From Chitinophagaceae bacterium (GTDB lineage: Bacteria; Bacteroidota; Bacteroidia; Chitinophagales; Chitinophagaceae): 7,829 bases of DNA. Within the stretch, counting starts at the first letter, position 1; each line of letters opens with the position of its first letter. Made by a program: the position numbers and the translations under genes. Location: assembly GCA_947461645.1 (NCBI GenBank), contig CANHMN010000072.1:1-7829 (forward strand), read 5' to 3'. Below the pieces are notes generated by a model. The model had not been told where the DNA came from. It worked only from the letters and a program-made list of their open reading frames with translations, and ran no database searches. Positions 1 through 6,517 of this stretch are shown here, piece after piece.

Positions 1-884
1 GTTGGTGATTCAGCTCCTATCTCTTCTCTCAATTCAAAAATCCATTTAATCACTTCCTGATTAGCAAGACCATGCAAAGGTCCAGCCAAACCATTCATGC
101 CTGCGGCAAAACTTAAGTAAGGATCACTTAATGCAGAACCCACCAAGTGAGTGGTGTGTGCAGAAACATTTCCTCCTTCGTGATCGGCATGAATAGTCAT
201 GTACAAACGCATCAACTCTTTGAAACCTTCATCATCATAACCCATCATGTGTGCGAAATTGCCCGACCAATCTAAAAGTCCGTTAGGTTGAATGTGTTCT
301 CCATTTTTGTATTTTCTTCTGTAGATGTAAGCAGCTATCCTTGGCAGACGAGCAATTAAATCCATAGAATCGTCAAAAACTGCTTCCCAATAATCCTTTT
401 TACTCATGCCTGCTGCATAGCGCTTAGAAAAAGAGCTTTCTGTCTGCATGGCCATAATAGCTACAACAAACTGCGTCATGGGATGTGTATTAACGGGCAA
501 AGCTTCGATCGTTGCAAATACATGATTGGGGACATGACTCCTTCTTTGCCACACACTGGTGAGATGGTTGACATCATCATCCGTAGGCAATTCACCAACC
601 AACATCAAATAAAACAACCCCTCCGGCAATGGCTCGGAACCTCCTGGTGCTTTTGGTAATTTCTCGCTCAATTCAGGGATGGAGTATCCTCTGAATCGAA
701 TGCCTTCCTGTGCATCCAATAGTGATGTTTCGGTAACCAAACCAGTGATACCGCGCATACCTTGATATATCTGACTTAGGGTAACCTCTCCGATTTTTTT
801 ATTGCCATGTTCTTTCAATAGCTCTTTTATTTCAGCAGATTGCACATCAGCTTTTTCCTTAAATCTGTCTTTGATGATTCCCAT
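1..884 (-). CDS. gltA: Citrate synthase, eukaryote-like type (C-terminus cut by window edge)
   Basis: This enzyme condenses oxaloacetate with acetyl-CoA to citrate, the entry step of the TCA cycle in the cytoplasm. About 294 residues are visible, starting MGIIKDRFKEKADVQ; roughly the last 130-140 residues of a normal chain lie beyond base 1. The sequence follows the mitochondrial enzyme closely: YQGMRGITGLVTETS near residue 40, GIRFRGYSIPE near 63, PLPEGLF near 85, HEGGNVSAHT at 235-244 and GLAGPLHGLANQEV at 265-278. H271 corresponds to catalytic His274 of the pig enzyme, and H235 and H243 to His238 and His246. The other catalytic His and Asp (pig 320 and 375) are outside the window. The ATG at 884 is the only ATG in frame before the upstream stop at 987-989. 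No Shine-Dalgarno sequence is visible. The gene sits 161 nt after the permease gene and has its own promoter at 977-1006. The function is secure; the eukaryote-like subtype is read from motif spacing. Confidence 0.96.
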   Translation of the reverse strand, partial: MGIIKDRFKEKADVQSAEIKELLKEHGNKKIGEVTLSQIYQGMRGITGLVTETSLLDAQEGIRFRGYSIPELSEKLPKAPGGSEPLPEGLFYLMLVGELPTDDDVNHLTSVWQRRSHVPNHVFATIEALPVNTHPMTQFVVAIMAMQTESSFSKRYAAGMSKKDYWEAVFDDSMDLIARLPRIAAYIYRRKYKNGEHIQPNGLLDWSGNFAHMMGYDDEGFKELMRLYMTIHADHEGGNVSAHTTHLVGSALSDPYLSFAAGMNGLAGPLHGLANQEVIKWIFELREEIGAESP

Positions 885-976
885 AAAATAGGTTGTAGGT
901 TTATGTTTTTGATTGAGATTCTTTTCAGTAATTGTCCGCCCAAAAGCCAAGAAAAATCTGATTTTTAAGTGGTGCA

Positions 977-1006
977 CAAAATTACGTCACCACCATTTCT
1001 TAACAA
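977..1006 (-). promoter_or_regulatory. Bacteroidota sigma-ABfr-type promoter for citrate synthase
   Basis: On the minus strand, TTG at 1006-1004 is followed by exactly 19 bases and then TAATTTTG at 984-977. This matches the Bacteroidota primary-sigma consensus (-33 TTG, -7 TAnnTTTG) at every fixed position. It lies in the 161-nt gap between the permease stop and the citrate synthase ATG, so transcription should start near 970 and give a leader of about 85 nt. That citrate synthase is transcribed independently of the upstream genes is inferred. Confidence 0.7.
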
Positions 1007-1045
1007 AAGTTTTAACATAAAGTTTTATCTCATCGATATTGGAAA

Positions 1046-2140
1046 CTATTTTGGAGCGGTACGATACAAATACACCACAAGCACAAAAAAAAGGATATTG
1101 GGCGTCCAGGATGCTAACAGGGGCGATAAATTCCCTTTGGTAGCAAAAACGACTGAAAACCTGCTGAAAAGTATGTAGCCCATACTGATCAAAACCCCAA
1201 GGGCCAAGTGAAATCCACTTCCTCCCCTGGTTTTTCGGGAGGCCAAAATAGCACCAATTAGCGTTAGGATTAAAACGGAGACCGGTATAGCATCCCTGTT
1301 ATACCTCTCTACCTGCAAAGTACTCAACAATTCGGACCCTCGCATCTTTTCCAATGTTATGAATTCAACCAATTCATGGGTTGTCATTTCGTCTTTTAGA
1401 TAGGTGTCCTTTCTGAGGTCAACGGGTCTGATGTTGACGGAAATTTCTTTTGAGGGATAATAATCTACTTTTTCAGTGGAATCCGAGAGGTTTCTTTCCA
1501 ATACGTTGAAAAAAGACCATTTTCTTTTGGTACTGTCCCATCGAAAATTCACCGCCCGCATATTGTAGACCATTTTGTTGTTGCCAAAGCGATGTAGGCT
1601 GAAATTAGAACCCGATTTGGAAATAGTGTCATACCCTTTGATGCTGGCATATGTTTGAGGATCAATCCTGAAATAAATGTTCTGCTTGTAAGTAGTACTG
1701 TTGGCAGTTGGGGCCATGTTCACATCAATATATTTCTTTTCGAATTGCGACCATTTTCTGTTGGCTAACGGTATCGCATATTGGTAGCCTAACCATAATA
1801 AGGAAGTAAAAAATAACCCTCCCAGAAAAAAGGGCAGCAAAAGTCTTTTGTAGCTTACTCCACTGCTCAGAATGGCTACAATTTCTGATCTGCCCGCCAT
1901 TTTGGACGTGAAGAAAATCACTGAGATAAATATAAAAAGCGGAAAAAGCATCGCTACAATTCGGGGTACAAATCCAAAATAATAATCGCGAATGAGCTGA
2001 GCTACTGACAACCCTGATTTAGAAAAATCATCTGTTTTTTCGCTGATGTCTACCACTACAACGATTGCAGTAAACAACAGCAGGCAAAAGAAAAAGGTGC
2101 TGAAGTACTTTCCCAATATGTACTTGTCAAGTTTCTTCAT
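1046..2140 (-). CDS. LptF/LptG-family permease (lipopolysaccharide export)
   Basis: This is an inner-membrane subunit of the LptB2FG ABC transporter type, which extracts lipopolysaccharide from the inner membrane and feeds it to the periplasmic Lpt bridge. The 364-residue protein has the family's layout: three N-terminal membrane segments (about 12-30, 58-78 and 98-120), a periplasmic beta-rich domain (about 125-280), and three C-terminal segments (about 285-300, 308-330 and 338-360). The motif DISEKTDDF at 31-39 after the first segment is typical of the shorter Bacteroidota member, and SEIVAILSSGVSYKR at 85-99 resembles the coupling-helix region that contacts the ATPase. Bacteroidota usually carry two such paralogues at separate loci. 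The roughly 360-residue size suggests the LptG-like one, but I cannot separate LptF from LptG with certainty. It starts at the ATG at 2140, 51 nt after the flavoprotein stop, so cotranscription is likely. No SD sequence is seen. Confidence 0.92.
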   Translation of the reverse strand: MKKLDKYILGKYFSTFFFCLLLFTAIVVVVDISEKTDDFSKSGLSVAQLIRDYYFGFVPRIVAMLFPLFIFISVIFFTSKMAGRSEIVAILSSGVSYKRLLLPFFLGGLFFTSLLWLGYQYAIPLANRKWSQFEKKYIDVNMAPTANSTTYKQNIYFRIDPQTYASIKGYDTISKSGSNFSLHRFGNNKMVYNMRAVNFRWDSTKRKWSFFNVLERNLSDSTEKVDYYPSKEISVNIRPVDLRKDTYLKDEMTTHELVEFITLEKMRGSELLSTLQVERYNRDAIPVSVLILTLIGAILASRKTRGGSGFHLALGVLISMGYILFSRFSVVFATKGNLSPLLASWTPNILFFVLVVYLYRTAPK

Positions 2141-2191
2141 TTATGGGCAAGTTAATTTTTTTTGAGGGAAGTTATCCATCCATGGTTTTGT

Positions 2192-3442
2192 TTATTCTGC
2201 AGTGGCAGCTTTTGCTATGGCTTCTGCGGCAAGCCAGCCTGTTGTCCATGCATTTTGAAAATTGAAGCCACCAGTTATACCATCAACATCCAAGATTTCA
2301 CCGGCAAAAAACAATCCTTTTATTTTTTTACATTCCATAGTTTGTGCGTCAATCTCAGCAATATCAATACCTCCGGCTGTAACAAACTCTTCTTTGAATG
2401 TAGTTTTGCCTTTAACCTCATACATGCTTGAACACAATACTTTAATCAGTTTGTTCTCTGATTTTGAGGGCAAGTCTGCCCATCTCACATCTGCAAGTAT
2501 TTCGCTTTGGTCAAGAAAATGTTCCCAAAGGCGAGAAGGAAGTACAAATGGATTTCGGTTGATGATTTTTTGTCCGGCAAGTTCAAAACGCAGTGAACGA
2601 AATTTTTCCTTCAAAAGTTGCTCGTTGTAATGAGGCAACCAATTGACCATTATGTCGAAGTGATAGTTGTTTTCAGCAAGCTGTCTTGCTGCCCATGCAG
2701 AAAGTTTCAAAACAGCCGGACCACTTATACCCCAATGAGTGATAAGCAAAGGGCCGATTTGTTGCAATTTGGTTCCCATTATTTTTACCAAAGCTTCAGG
2801 CACAGAAACACCCATCAAAGCGGTGAGCTTGTTGCCAGGTATATTAAAAGTAAACAAGGAAGGAACGGGCGTTTGAATAAGTAACCCCAATTTGGAAATC
2901 CACTCAAATTGACTAATCTTGGGAAATCCGCCGCAGGCTAAGCAAACAAAATCTGCAGACAGGCTTTTTTGATTGCTGAAAGTTATTTCAAAAGTTGATA
3001 GTTGACCTACATTGGGTTTTAGATCAACGACATCAGCATTCATCCTAACCTCAATGGATAGCCTATTTACTTCAGCCAACAAACAATCAATGATGGTTTG
3101 AGACGAGTTGCTTTCAGGAAACATGCGGCCATCGGCTTCCGTTTTAAGCTTTACTCCTCTGTTTGCGAACCATTCAATGGTATGTTGGGTATTGAAATGA
3201 TGAAAAGCTTTTTTAAGAAGTGCAGTTCCGCGCGGATAAGATTTTACGAGGTCTGAAATATGAAAACAAGCATGGGTGACATTACACCTTCCTCCCCCAC
3301 TCACTTTTACCTTACTGAGCAATTTGGAGGATTTCTCCAGTAAGATCACTTTAAGATCAGGATTCTTGTTTGCAGCGTTGATGGCACAAAAAAAACCTGC
3401 AGCTCCTCCTCCGATCACCACCAATGTTTTTTGCGGTTTCAT
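2192..3442 (-). CDS. NAD(P)/FAD-dependent oxidoreductase, HI0933/YhiN (BaiN-like) family
   Basis: A 416-residue flavoprotein of the HI0933 family, often labelled aminoacetone oxidase-like or BaiN-like. The physiological substrate is unknown for most members and I do not assign one. The FAD-binding Rossmann motif GGGAAG is at 11-16, with the ribose-binding acidic residue in LLEKS at 34-38. The family signature SGGGRCNVTH is at 48-57, a second strand motif VCLACGGFPK is at 166-175, and the C-terminal FAD-contact block combines EEFVTAGGID (351-360), GLFFAGEILDVDGITGG (376-392) and FNFQNAWTTGWLA. The frame stays open upstream to 3646, but that extension lies inside map and lacks family similarity. 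The start was therefore set at the ATG at 3442, which puts the Rossmann strand at residues 6-10 as expected. It is 46 nt downstream of map and 51 nt upstream of the permease gene, so the three may share a transcript. Cytoplasmic; no signal peptide. Confidence 0.92.
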   Translation of the reverse strand: MKPQKTLVVIGGGAAGFFCAINAANKNPDLKVILLEKSSKLLSKVKVSGGGRCNVTHACFHISDLVKSYPRGTALLKKAFHHFNTQHTIEWFANRGVKLKTEADGRMFPESNSSQTIIDCLLAEVNRLSIEVRMNADVVDLKPNVGQLSTFEITFSNQKSLSADFVCLACGGFPKISQFEWISKLGLLIQTPVPSLFTFNIPGNKLTALMGVSVPEALVKIMGTKLQQIGPLLITHWGISGPAVLKLSAWAARQLAENNYHFDIMVNWLPHYNEQLLKEKFRSLRFELAGQKIINRNPFVLPSRLWEHFLDQSEILADVRWADLPSKSENKLIKVLCSSMYEVKGKTTFKEEFVTAGGIDIAEIDAQTMECKKIKGLFFAGEILDVDGITGGFNFQNAWTTGWLAAEAIAKAATAE

Positions 3443-3488
3443 CACAATTGAATTGTTACCATTGATGTTTAAAAATCTTTGACGACAT

Positions 3489-4292
3489 TCACGAATAGCT
3501 CCAGGTAAGATTAGGATTGGCTTTTTCAGCTGTTTCAATTTCTTCGAAAGAACTAAGAATATCGGGATCACCCTTGGTGATGTGAACATCATGCTCGAAG
3601 TGAGCAGATGGTTTTCGGTCTTTGGTAAGAATGGTCCATCCGTCACTTAGGTGCACAACCTCCTTCACGCCCATGTTAATCATTGGCTCTATGGCAAGCA
3701 CCATACCTTCTTTTAGTTTAGCACCTGAACCTCTTTTACCATAGTTGGGGACTTGAGGATCTTCATGTAGATCTCTACCTAAGCCATGGCCTACTAATTC
3801 TCTTACCACTCCATAACCATGTTTTTTTTCGGTGTATTCTTGAATGGCGTTGGCAATATCACCGATGCGATTGCCTGCTCTTGCCTTTTCAATACCTAAA
3901 TAAAGGGAAGCTTTAGTAACTCTAAGCAATTGCTTAACTTCTTCAGATATTTCACCAATTGCATAGGTATAGGCACTATCGCCATGAAATCCATTTTTAT
4001 ACACACCGATATCCAAGGAAATAATATCGCCATCTTTAAGTACATGAGAACCAGGGAAACCATGCACAACGGCTTCATTCATTGAAATACAGGTAGCAGC
4101 AGGAAAGCCGTGGTAGTTTTTGAAAGAAGGTGTGGCTTTATTATCAAGGATGAATTCTTCTACCAAATCATTAACCTGTTGGGTAGTAATTCCTGGTTTG
4201 ATAAAGGCCGCAGCTGCTGCATGCGCTTTGCCTACCAAAAGGCAGGACTCACGCATGATTTCAATTTCATCCTTGGTTTTGTATCTGATCAT
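3489..4292 (-). CDS. map: Methionine aminopeptidase, type I
   Basis: This cytoplasmic metalloprotease removes the initiator Met from nascent proteins after deformylation. The 267-residue length fits a type I enzyme without an N-terminal extension. All metal ligands are present: D94 (SLDIG), D105 (FHGDS), H169 (VGHGLG), E202 (AIEPM) and E233 (HFEHD). The substrate-binding histidines are H77 (VVHGFP) and H176 (LHEDPQ). These match E. coli D97, D108, H171, E204, E235, H79 and H178 with constant spacing. The start MIRYKTKDEIEIMRES is the standard family N-terminus; no SD sequence is seen. It follows secY as is usual in Bacteroidota, but a strong terminator hairpin lies in the 82-nt gap, ending 24 nt before this ATG. 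No good promoter match was found between that hairpin and the ATG. Expression is therefore inferred to depend on read-through or on a promoter inside the end of secY. The next gene is not infA, which is unusual. Confidence 0.97.
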   Translation of the reverse strand: MIRYKTKDEIEIMRESCLLVGKAHAAAAAFIKPGITTQQVNDLVEEFILDNKATPSFKNYHGFPAATCISMNEAVVHGFPGSHVLKDGDIISLDIGVYKNGFHGDSAYTYAIGEISEEVKQLLRVTKASLYLGIEKARAGNRIGDIANAIQEYTEKKHGYGVVRELVGHGLGRDLHEDPQVPNYGKRGSGAKLKEGMVLAIEPMINMGVKEVVHLSDGWTILTKDRKPSAHFEHDVHITKGDPDILSSFEEIETAEKANPNLTWSYS

Positions 4293-4316
4293 TATATACT
4301 GCAGTTAGTTTCCTGC

Positions 4317-4350
4317 TAAAAGAAACCCCAACGATATTATCGCCGGGGTT
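4317..4350 (-). terminator. Intrinsic terminator between secY and map
   Basis: On the minus strand the arm AACCCCGGCGAT pairs with ATCGTTGGGGTT across an AAT loop. This is a 12-bp uninterrupted stem with two G-U pairs, followed by TCTTTT. The outer six pairs include four G-C pairs, in contrast with the AT-rich surroundings. The hairpin begins 24 nt after the secY stop. The two G-U pairs become A-C mismatches on the other strand, so it works best in the direction of the genes. It should end or attenuate the ribosomal-protein transcript before map. Confidence 0.75.
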
Positions 4351-4374
4351 ATTAAATAAAGTGAAATATTCATT

Positions 4375-5709
4375 TTACATACCTGATGGTACAGCTTGTC
4401 TTCCCTGAATTCTACCGCCATTCATCAAACCATCATATTGACGCATCAAAAGTTGGGTTTCAATTTGCTGAAGGGTATCTAGAATTACACCCACCATAAT
4501 CAATAAAGACGTTCCTCCAAAGAAAGTAGAGAAGCTTTGAGACATTCCAAAAATCAGTTGGAAGATACCTGGAAGTATACCTACCAAAGCCAATAATACT
4601 GCGCCTGGCAAAGTGATTCTATCCATGATGGTTCCGATATAATCAGCTGTTGGCTCACCTGGTTTTACACCTGGAATAAAACCATTGCTGCGTTTTAATT
4701 CCTCAGCCATTTGCTTGGGATTGAAAATCAACGCTGTGTAGAGAAAAGTAAAAGCAATTACACAAACTGAGTACACAATCATGTATACAACGTTGGTGTG
4801 ATCAGTGAAATATTTAGCCCAACCTTCTCCTGAAAAACCTGAGAAAATGGTAGGCAAGAACAAAATAGCCTGAGCAAAAATGATAGGCATAACACCTGCA
4901 GAATTTACTTTCAATGGCAAGAAGTTTCTAGCTCCACCCATTTGTCTGCTTCCAACTATTTGCTTTGCATATTCAACACCTACTTTTCTGGTACCTTGTA
5001 CCAACATGATCAATCCCATAAGAATTGCCACAAGTAGGGAAACTTCGATAAGCATCAACAACAAACCACCTGCACCCCTTTCAAAACGGGAAGCCCATTC
5101 TTGCATGAATGCCTGAGGAAGACGAGCAAGGATACCAATCATAATGATTAAGGAAGTTCCGTTGCCAAGACCTTTATCTGTGATTTTTTCACCTAGCCAC
5201 ATTACGAATAGTGTACCTACGGTTAAGATTACAACTGTAGAAACCCAGAAGAAACCGGAAAAAGATGGTATAAGAGCTTCTGCGTTTGATGGACTTTTAA
5301 GGTATCCAATGTAAGCTGCAGCCTGGAATGCGGTAACCAAAACAGTCAGGTAACGTGTCCATTGGTTAATTTTCTTTCTACCGCTTTCGCCTTCTTGTTG
5401 AATTTTCGCCATTTGAGGAACAAGAATGGTCATCAACTGCATAAAGATAGACGCAGAGATGTAAGGCATGATACCAAGTGCAAAAATGGATGCTTTGGAA
5501 AACGCACCACCCACAAAGGCATCCAACAATCCAAGAACGCCACTATTGGCACTATCGGAGAGGCTGCTTAATTTGTTAGGATCGATACCTGGCAAAACGA
5601 TAAATGAACCCAATCTGTATATGAATAGCAAAAGGATGGTGAAGGTAATTTTGTTACGCAACTCATCTATGCTCCAGATATTCTTTAGTGTAGTAATGAA
5701 TTTCTTCAC
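4375..5709 (-). CDS. secY: Preprotein translocase subunit SecY
   Basis: The channel-forming subunit of the SecYEG translocon in the inner membrane. Starting at the GTG at 5709 it has 444 residues with ten predicted membrane segments. The first lies around residues 21-41 and includes YRLGSFIVLPGID. The plug/TM2 signature IFALGIMPYISASIF is at about 75-89. KGLGNGTSLIIMIGI is at about 179-193, and the cytosolic C5 loop FIPGVKPGEPTADYIG at about 344-359 contacts SecA and ribosomes. The start needs care. A TGA stop (5719-5721) immediately precedes a TTG codon at 5718, so no ATG start is possible upstream. Related SecY proteins begin MKKFI..TLKNIW, which matches translation from GTG 5709; TTG 5718 would add three residues. 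It follows rplO by about 73 nt with a terminator-like hairpin between, and is followed by a strong terminator. Confidence 0.95.
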   Translation of the reverse strand: MKKFITTLKNIWSIDELRNKITFTILLLFIYRLGSFIVLPGIDPNKLSSLSDSANSGVLGLLDAFVGGAFSKASIFALGIMPYISASIFMQLMTILVPQMAKIQQEGESGRKKINQWTRYLTVLVTAFQAAAYIGYLKSPSNAEALIPSFSGFFWVSTVVILTVGTLFVMWLGEKITDKGLGNGTSLIIMIGILARLPQAFMQEWASRFERGAGGLLLMLIEVSLLVAILMGLIMLVQGTRKVGVEYAKQIVGSRQMGGARNFLPLKVNSAGVMPIIFAQAILFLPTIFSGFSGEGWAKYFTDHTNVVYMIVYSVCVIAFTFLYTALIFNPKQMAEELKRSNGFIPGVKPGEPTADYIGTIMDRITLPGAVLLALVGILPGIFQLIFGMSQSFSTFFGGTSLLIMVGVILDTLQQIETQLLMRQYDGLMNGGRIQGRQAVPSGM

Positions 5710-5734
5710 GGATGACAATCAGTTTATTATTTGT

Positions 5735-5767
5735 AAAAAAGTAAAAAAACGCAATTTACTGCGTCTT
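5735..5767 (-). terminator. Terminator-like hairpin with T-tract between rplO and secY
   Basis: On the minus strand the arm AAGACGCAG pairs with TTGCGTTTT across a TAAA loop. The core is ACGCA/TGCGT, extended by A-T and G-U pairs to about 9 bp. A run of seven T overlaps the end of the stem and a second run of six T follows two bases later. This is the shape of an intrinsic terminator, in the sense direction inside the operon, 15 nt after the rplO stop. Because secY must be expressed, I infer partial termination or an mRNA processing or stability role. Confidence 0.6.
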
Positions 5768-5782
5768 ACAAATATCGGAAAA

Positions 5783-6232
5783 TTATTTGACTATTTCAAC
5801 AGTTCCACCAGCTGCTTCAATTGCTGCTTTAGCTTTGGCACTAACTGCGTTAACTTTGAAAGTATAACTTCCTTTTAATTCGCCGTTTCCGAGAATTTTA
5901 ACGCTGTCTGTTTGTCCGATAAGACCGTTGATGTATAGGTTTGAAAGACTAAATTCAGTTATGCCGTATTTCTCAGCATAAACATCCACTTTGCCAATAT
6001 TGATAACCTTGTATTCAATTCTGTTGATGTTGGTGAATCCACGCTTAGGAATACGACGTTGGATAGGCATCTGTCCGCCTTCGAATGCTTTTTTACTTTT
6101 GTAACCAGCACGGCTCTGACCACCTTTGTTACCTTTAGTTGAAGTACCGCCTTTACCGCTGGCTTCACCGCGGCCAATTCTCTTTTCTTTGTGAGTAGCT
6201 CCTTTAGCGGGTTTTAATGAATGTAATTTCAT
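5783..6232 (-). CDS. rplO: 50S ribosomal protein L15
   Basis: A late-assembling 50S protein that binds 23S rRNA. It has 149 residues, a normal bacterial length. The glycine- and lysine-rich N-terminal extension shows RIGRGEASGKGGTSTKGNKG at 18-37 and GQSRAGYKSKKAFEGGQMP at 38-56, then RRIPKRGFTN at 59-68. The C-terminal globular domain carries the family signature VKILGNGELKGSYTFKVNAV at 111-130 and ends AAGGTVEIVK. The ATG at 6232 gives the standard start MKLHSLKPAKGATHKEKRIG. It lies between rpmD and secY, as in the canonical spc order. The upstream 88-nt spacer holds a perfect palindrome and a GC-rich hairpin 21 nt before the start codon. No SD sequence is seen. Confidence 0.97.
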   Translation of the reverse strand: MKLHSLKPAKGATHKEKRIGRGEASGKGGTSTKGNKGGQSRAGYKSKKAFEGGQMPIQRRIPKRGFTNINRIEYKVINIGKVDVYAEKYGITEFSLSNLYINGLIGQTDSVKILGNGELKGSYTFKVNAVSAKAKAAIEAAGGTVEIVK

Positions 6233-6253
6233 GTTGTTTGATTTTATACTTAC

Positions 6254-6266
6254 GGGGAATCGCCCC
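6254..6266 (-). promoter_or_regulatory. Small GC hairpin upstream of rplO
   Basis: On the minus strand GGGG pairs with CCCC across a CGATT loop, ending 21 nt before the rplO ATG in otherwise AT-rich sequence. No T-tract follows in the gene direction, so it is not a terminator for this strand. It could affect rplO translation or mRNA stability, but the stem is only 4 bp and the role is inferred. Confidence 0.3.
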
Positions 6267-6298
6267 TCGCTTTTACTGATTAAAATGAATAGAAAATA

Positions 6299-6316
6299 CC
6301 GGTTTAATTAAACCAA
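6299..6316 (-). repeat. Perfect 14-bp palindrome between rpmD and rplO
   Basis: GGTTTAATTAAACC at 6301-6314 is a perfect inverted repeat. In RNA of the minus strand it can fold as GGTTT/AAACC around AATT, with two extra U-G pairs from the flanks, followed by TATTTTCTATT. It begins 4 nt after the rpmD stop codon. It could be a weak terminator or processing hairpin, or a dyad protein-binding site; nothing in the sequence decides between these. Confidence 0.4.
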
Positions 6317-6320
6317 GGCA

Positions 6321-6500
6321 TTACAATTCTTGTACTTTCACCAAGTGGTTTACTTTGGTAACCATTCCCAAAATTTGAGGAGTAGCTTCCACTTCAACAG
6401 TAGCGTTAAGCTTTTTCAAGCCCAAAGCGATCATTGTTCTTTTCTGACGCTCAGATCTGTCGATCACACTTTTTACCTGGGTTATTTTTATCTTTTTCAT
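6321..6500 (-). CDS. rpmD: 50S ribosomal protein L30
   Basis: A small 50S protein of 59 residues, the usual bacterial length. The translation begins [20 protein letters not shown] and continues with the family's [20 protein letters not shown] and [15 protein letters not shown]. The conserved elements are IKITQ.KS at 4-11, the LGLKKLN turn at 26-32, TPQILGMV at 40-47 and the terminal VKVQE strand. It lies between rpsE and rplO exactly where L30 belongs in the spc operon, which makes the call secure despite the size. The ATG at 6500 is preceded by a 116-nt spacer containing a heptanucleotide tandem repeat that ends 17 nt before the start. No SD sequence is visible. Confidence 0.95.
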   Translation of the reverse strand: MKKIKITQVKSVIDRSERQKRTMIALGLKKLNATVEVEATPQILGMVTKVNHLVKVQEL

Positions 6501-6517
6501 CGGTTGATATTAATAAA

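Noticed and set aside
885..1045. Terminator for the permease transcript or a riboswitch ahead of citrate synthase
   Set aside because: No convincing hairpin with a T-tract and no recognisable riboswitch architecture in the 161-nt gap; only the promoter is supported.
969..2884. Plus-strand open frames opposite the permease and flavoprotein genes (for example 2162-2431, 2262-2630, 2618-2884)
   Set aside because: They are antisense shadows of well-supported genes, with cysteine- and serine-rich, low-complexity translations and no recognisable motif.
3443..3646. N-terminal extension of the HI0933-family flavoprotein to an upstream ATG at 3646
   Set aside because: The extension overlaps map in another frame and has no family resemblance; the Rossmann motif sits correctly when the ATG at 3442 is used.
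4293..4374. Hidden infA or other small gene between secY and map
   Set aside because: The 82-nt gap is mostly the terminator hairpin and leader; no coding frame of meaningful length is present.
5771..5810. Possible promoter for secY (TTG, 20 bases, GATATTTG) overlapping the end of rplO
   Set aside because: The -7 element has one mismatch at its first base and the predicted start would fall in or next to the terminator-like hairpin; too weak to list.
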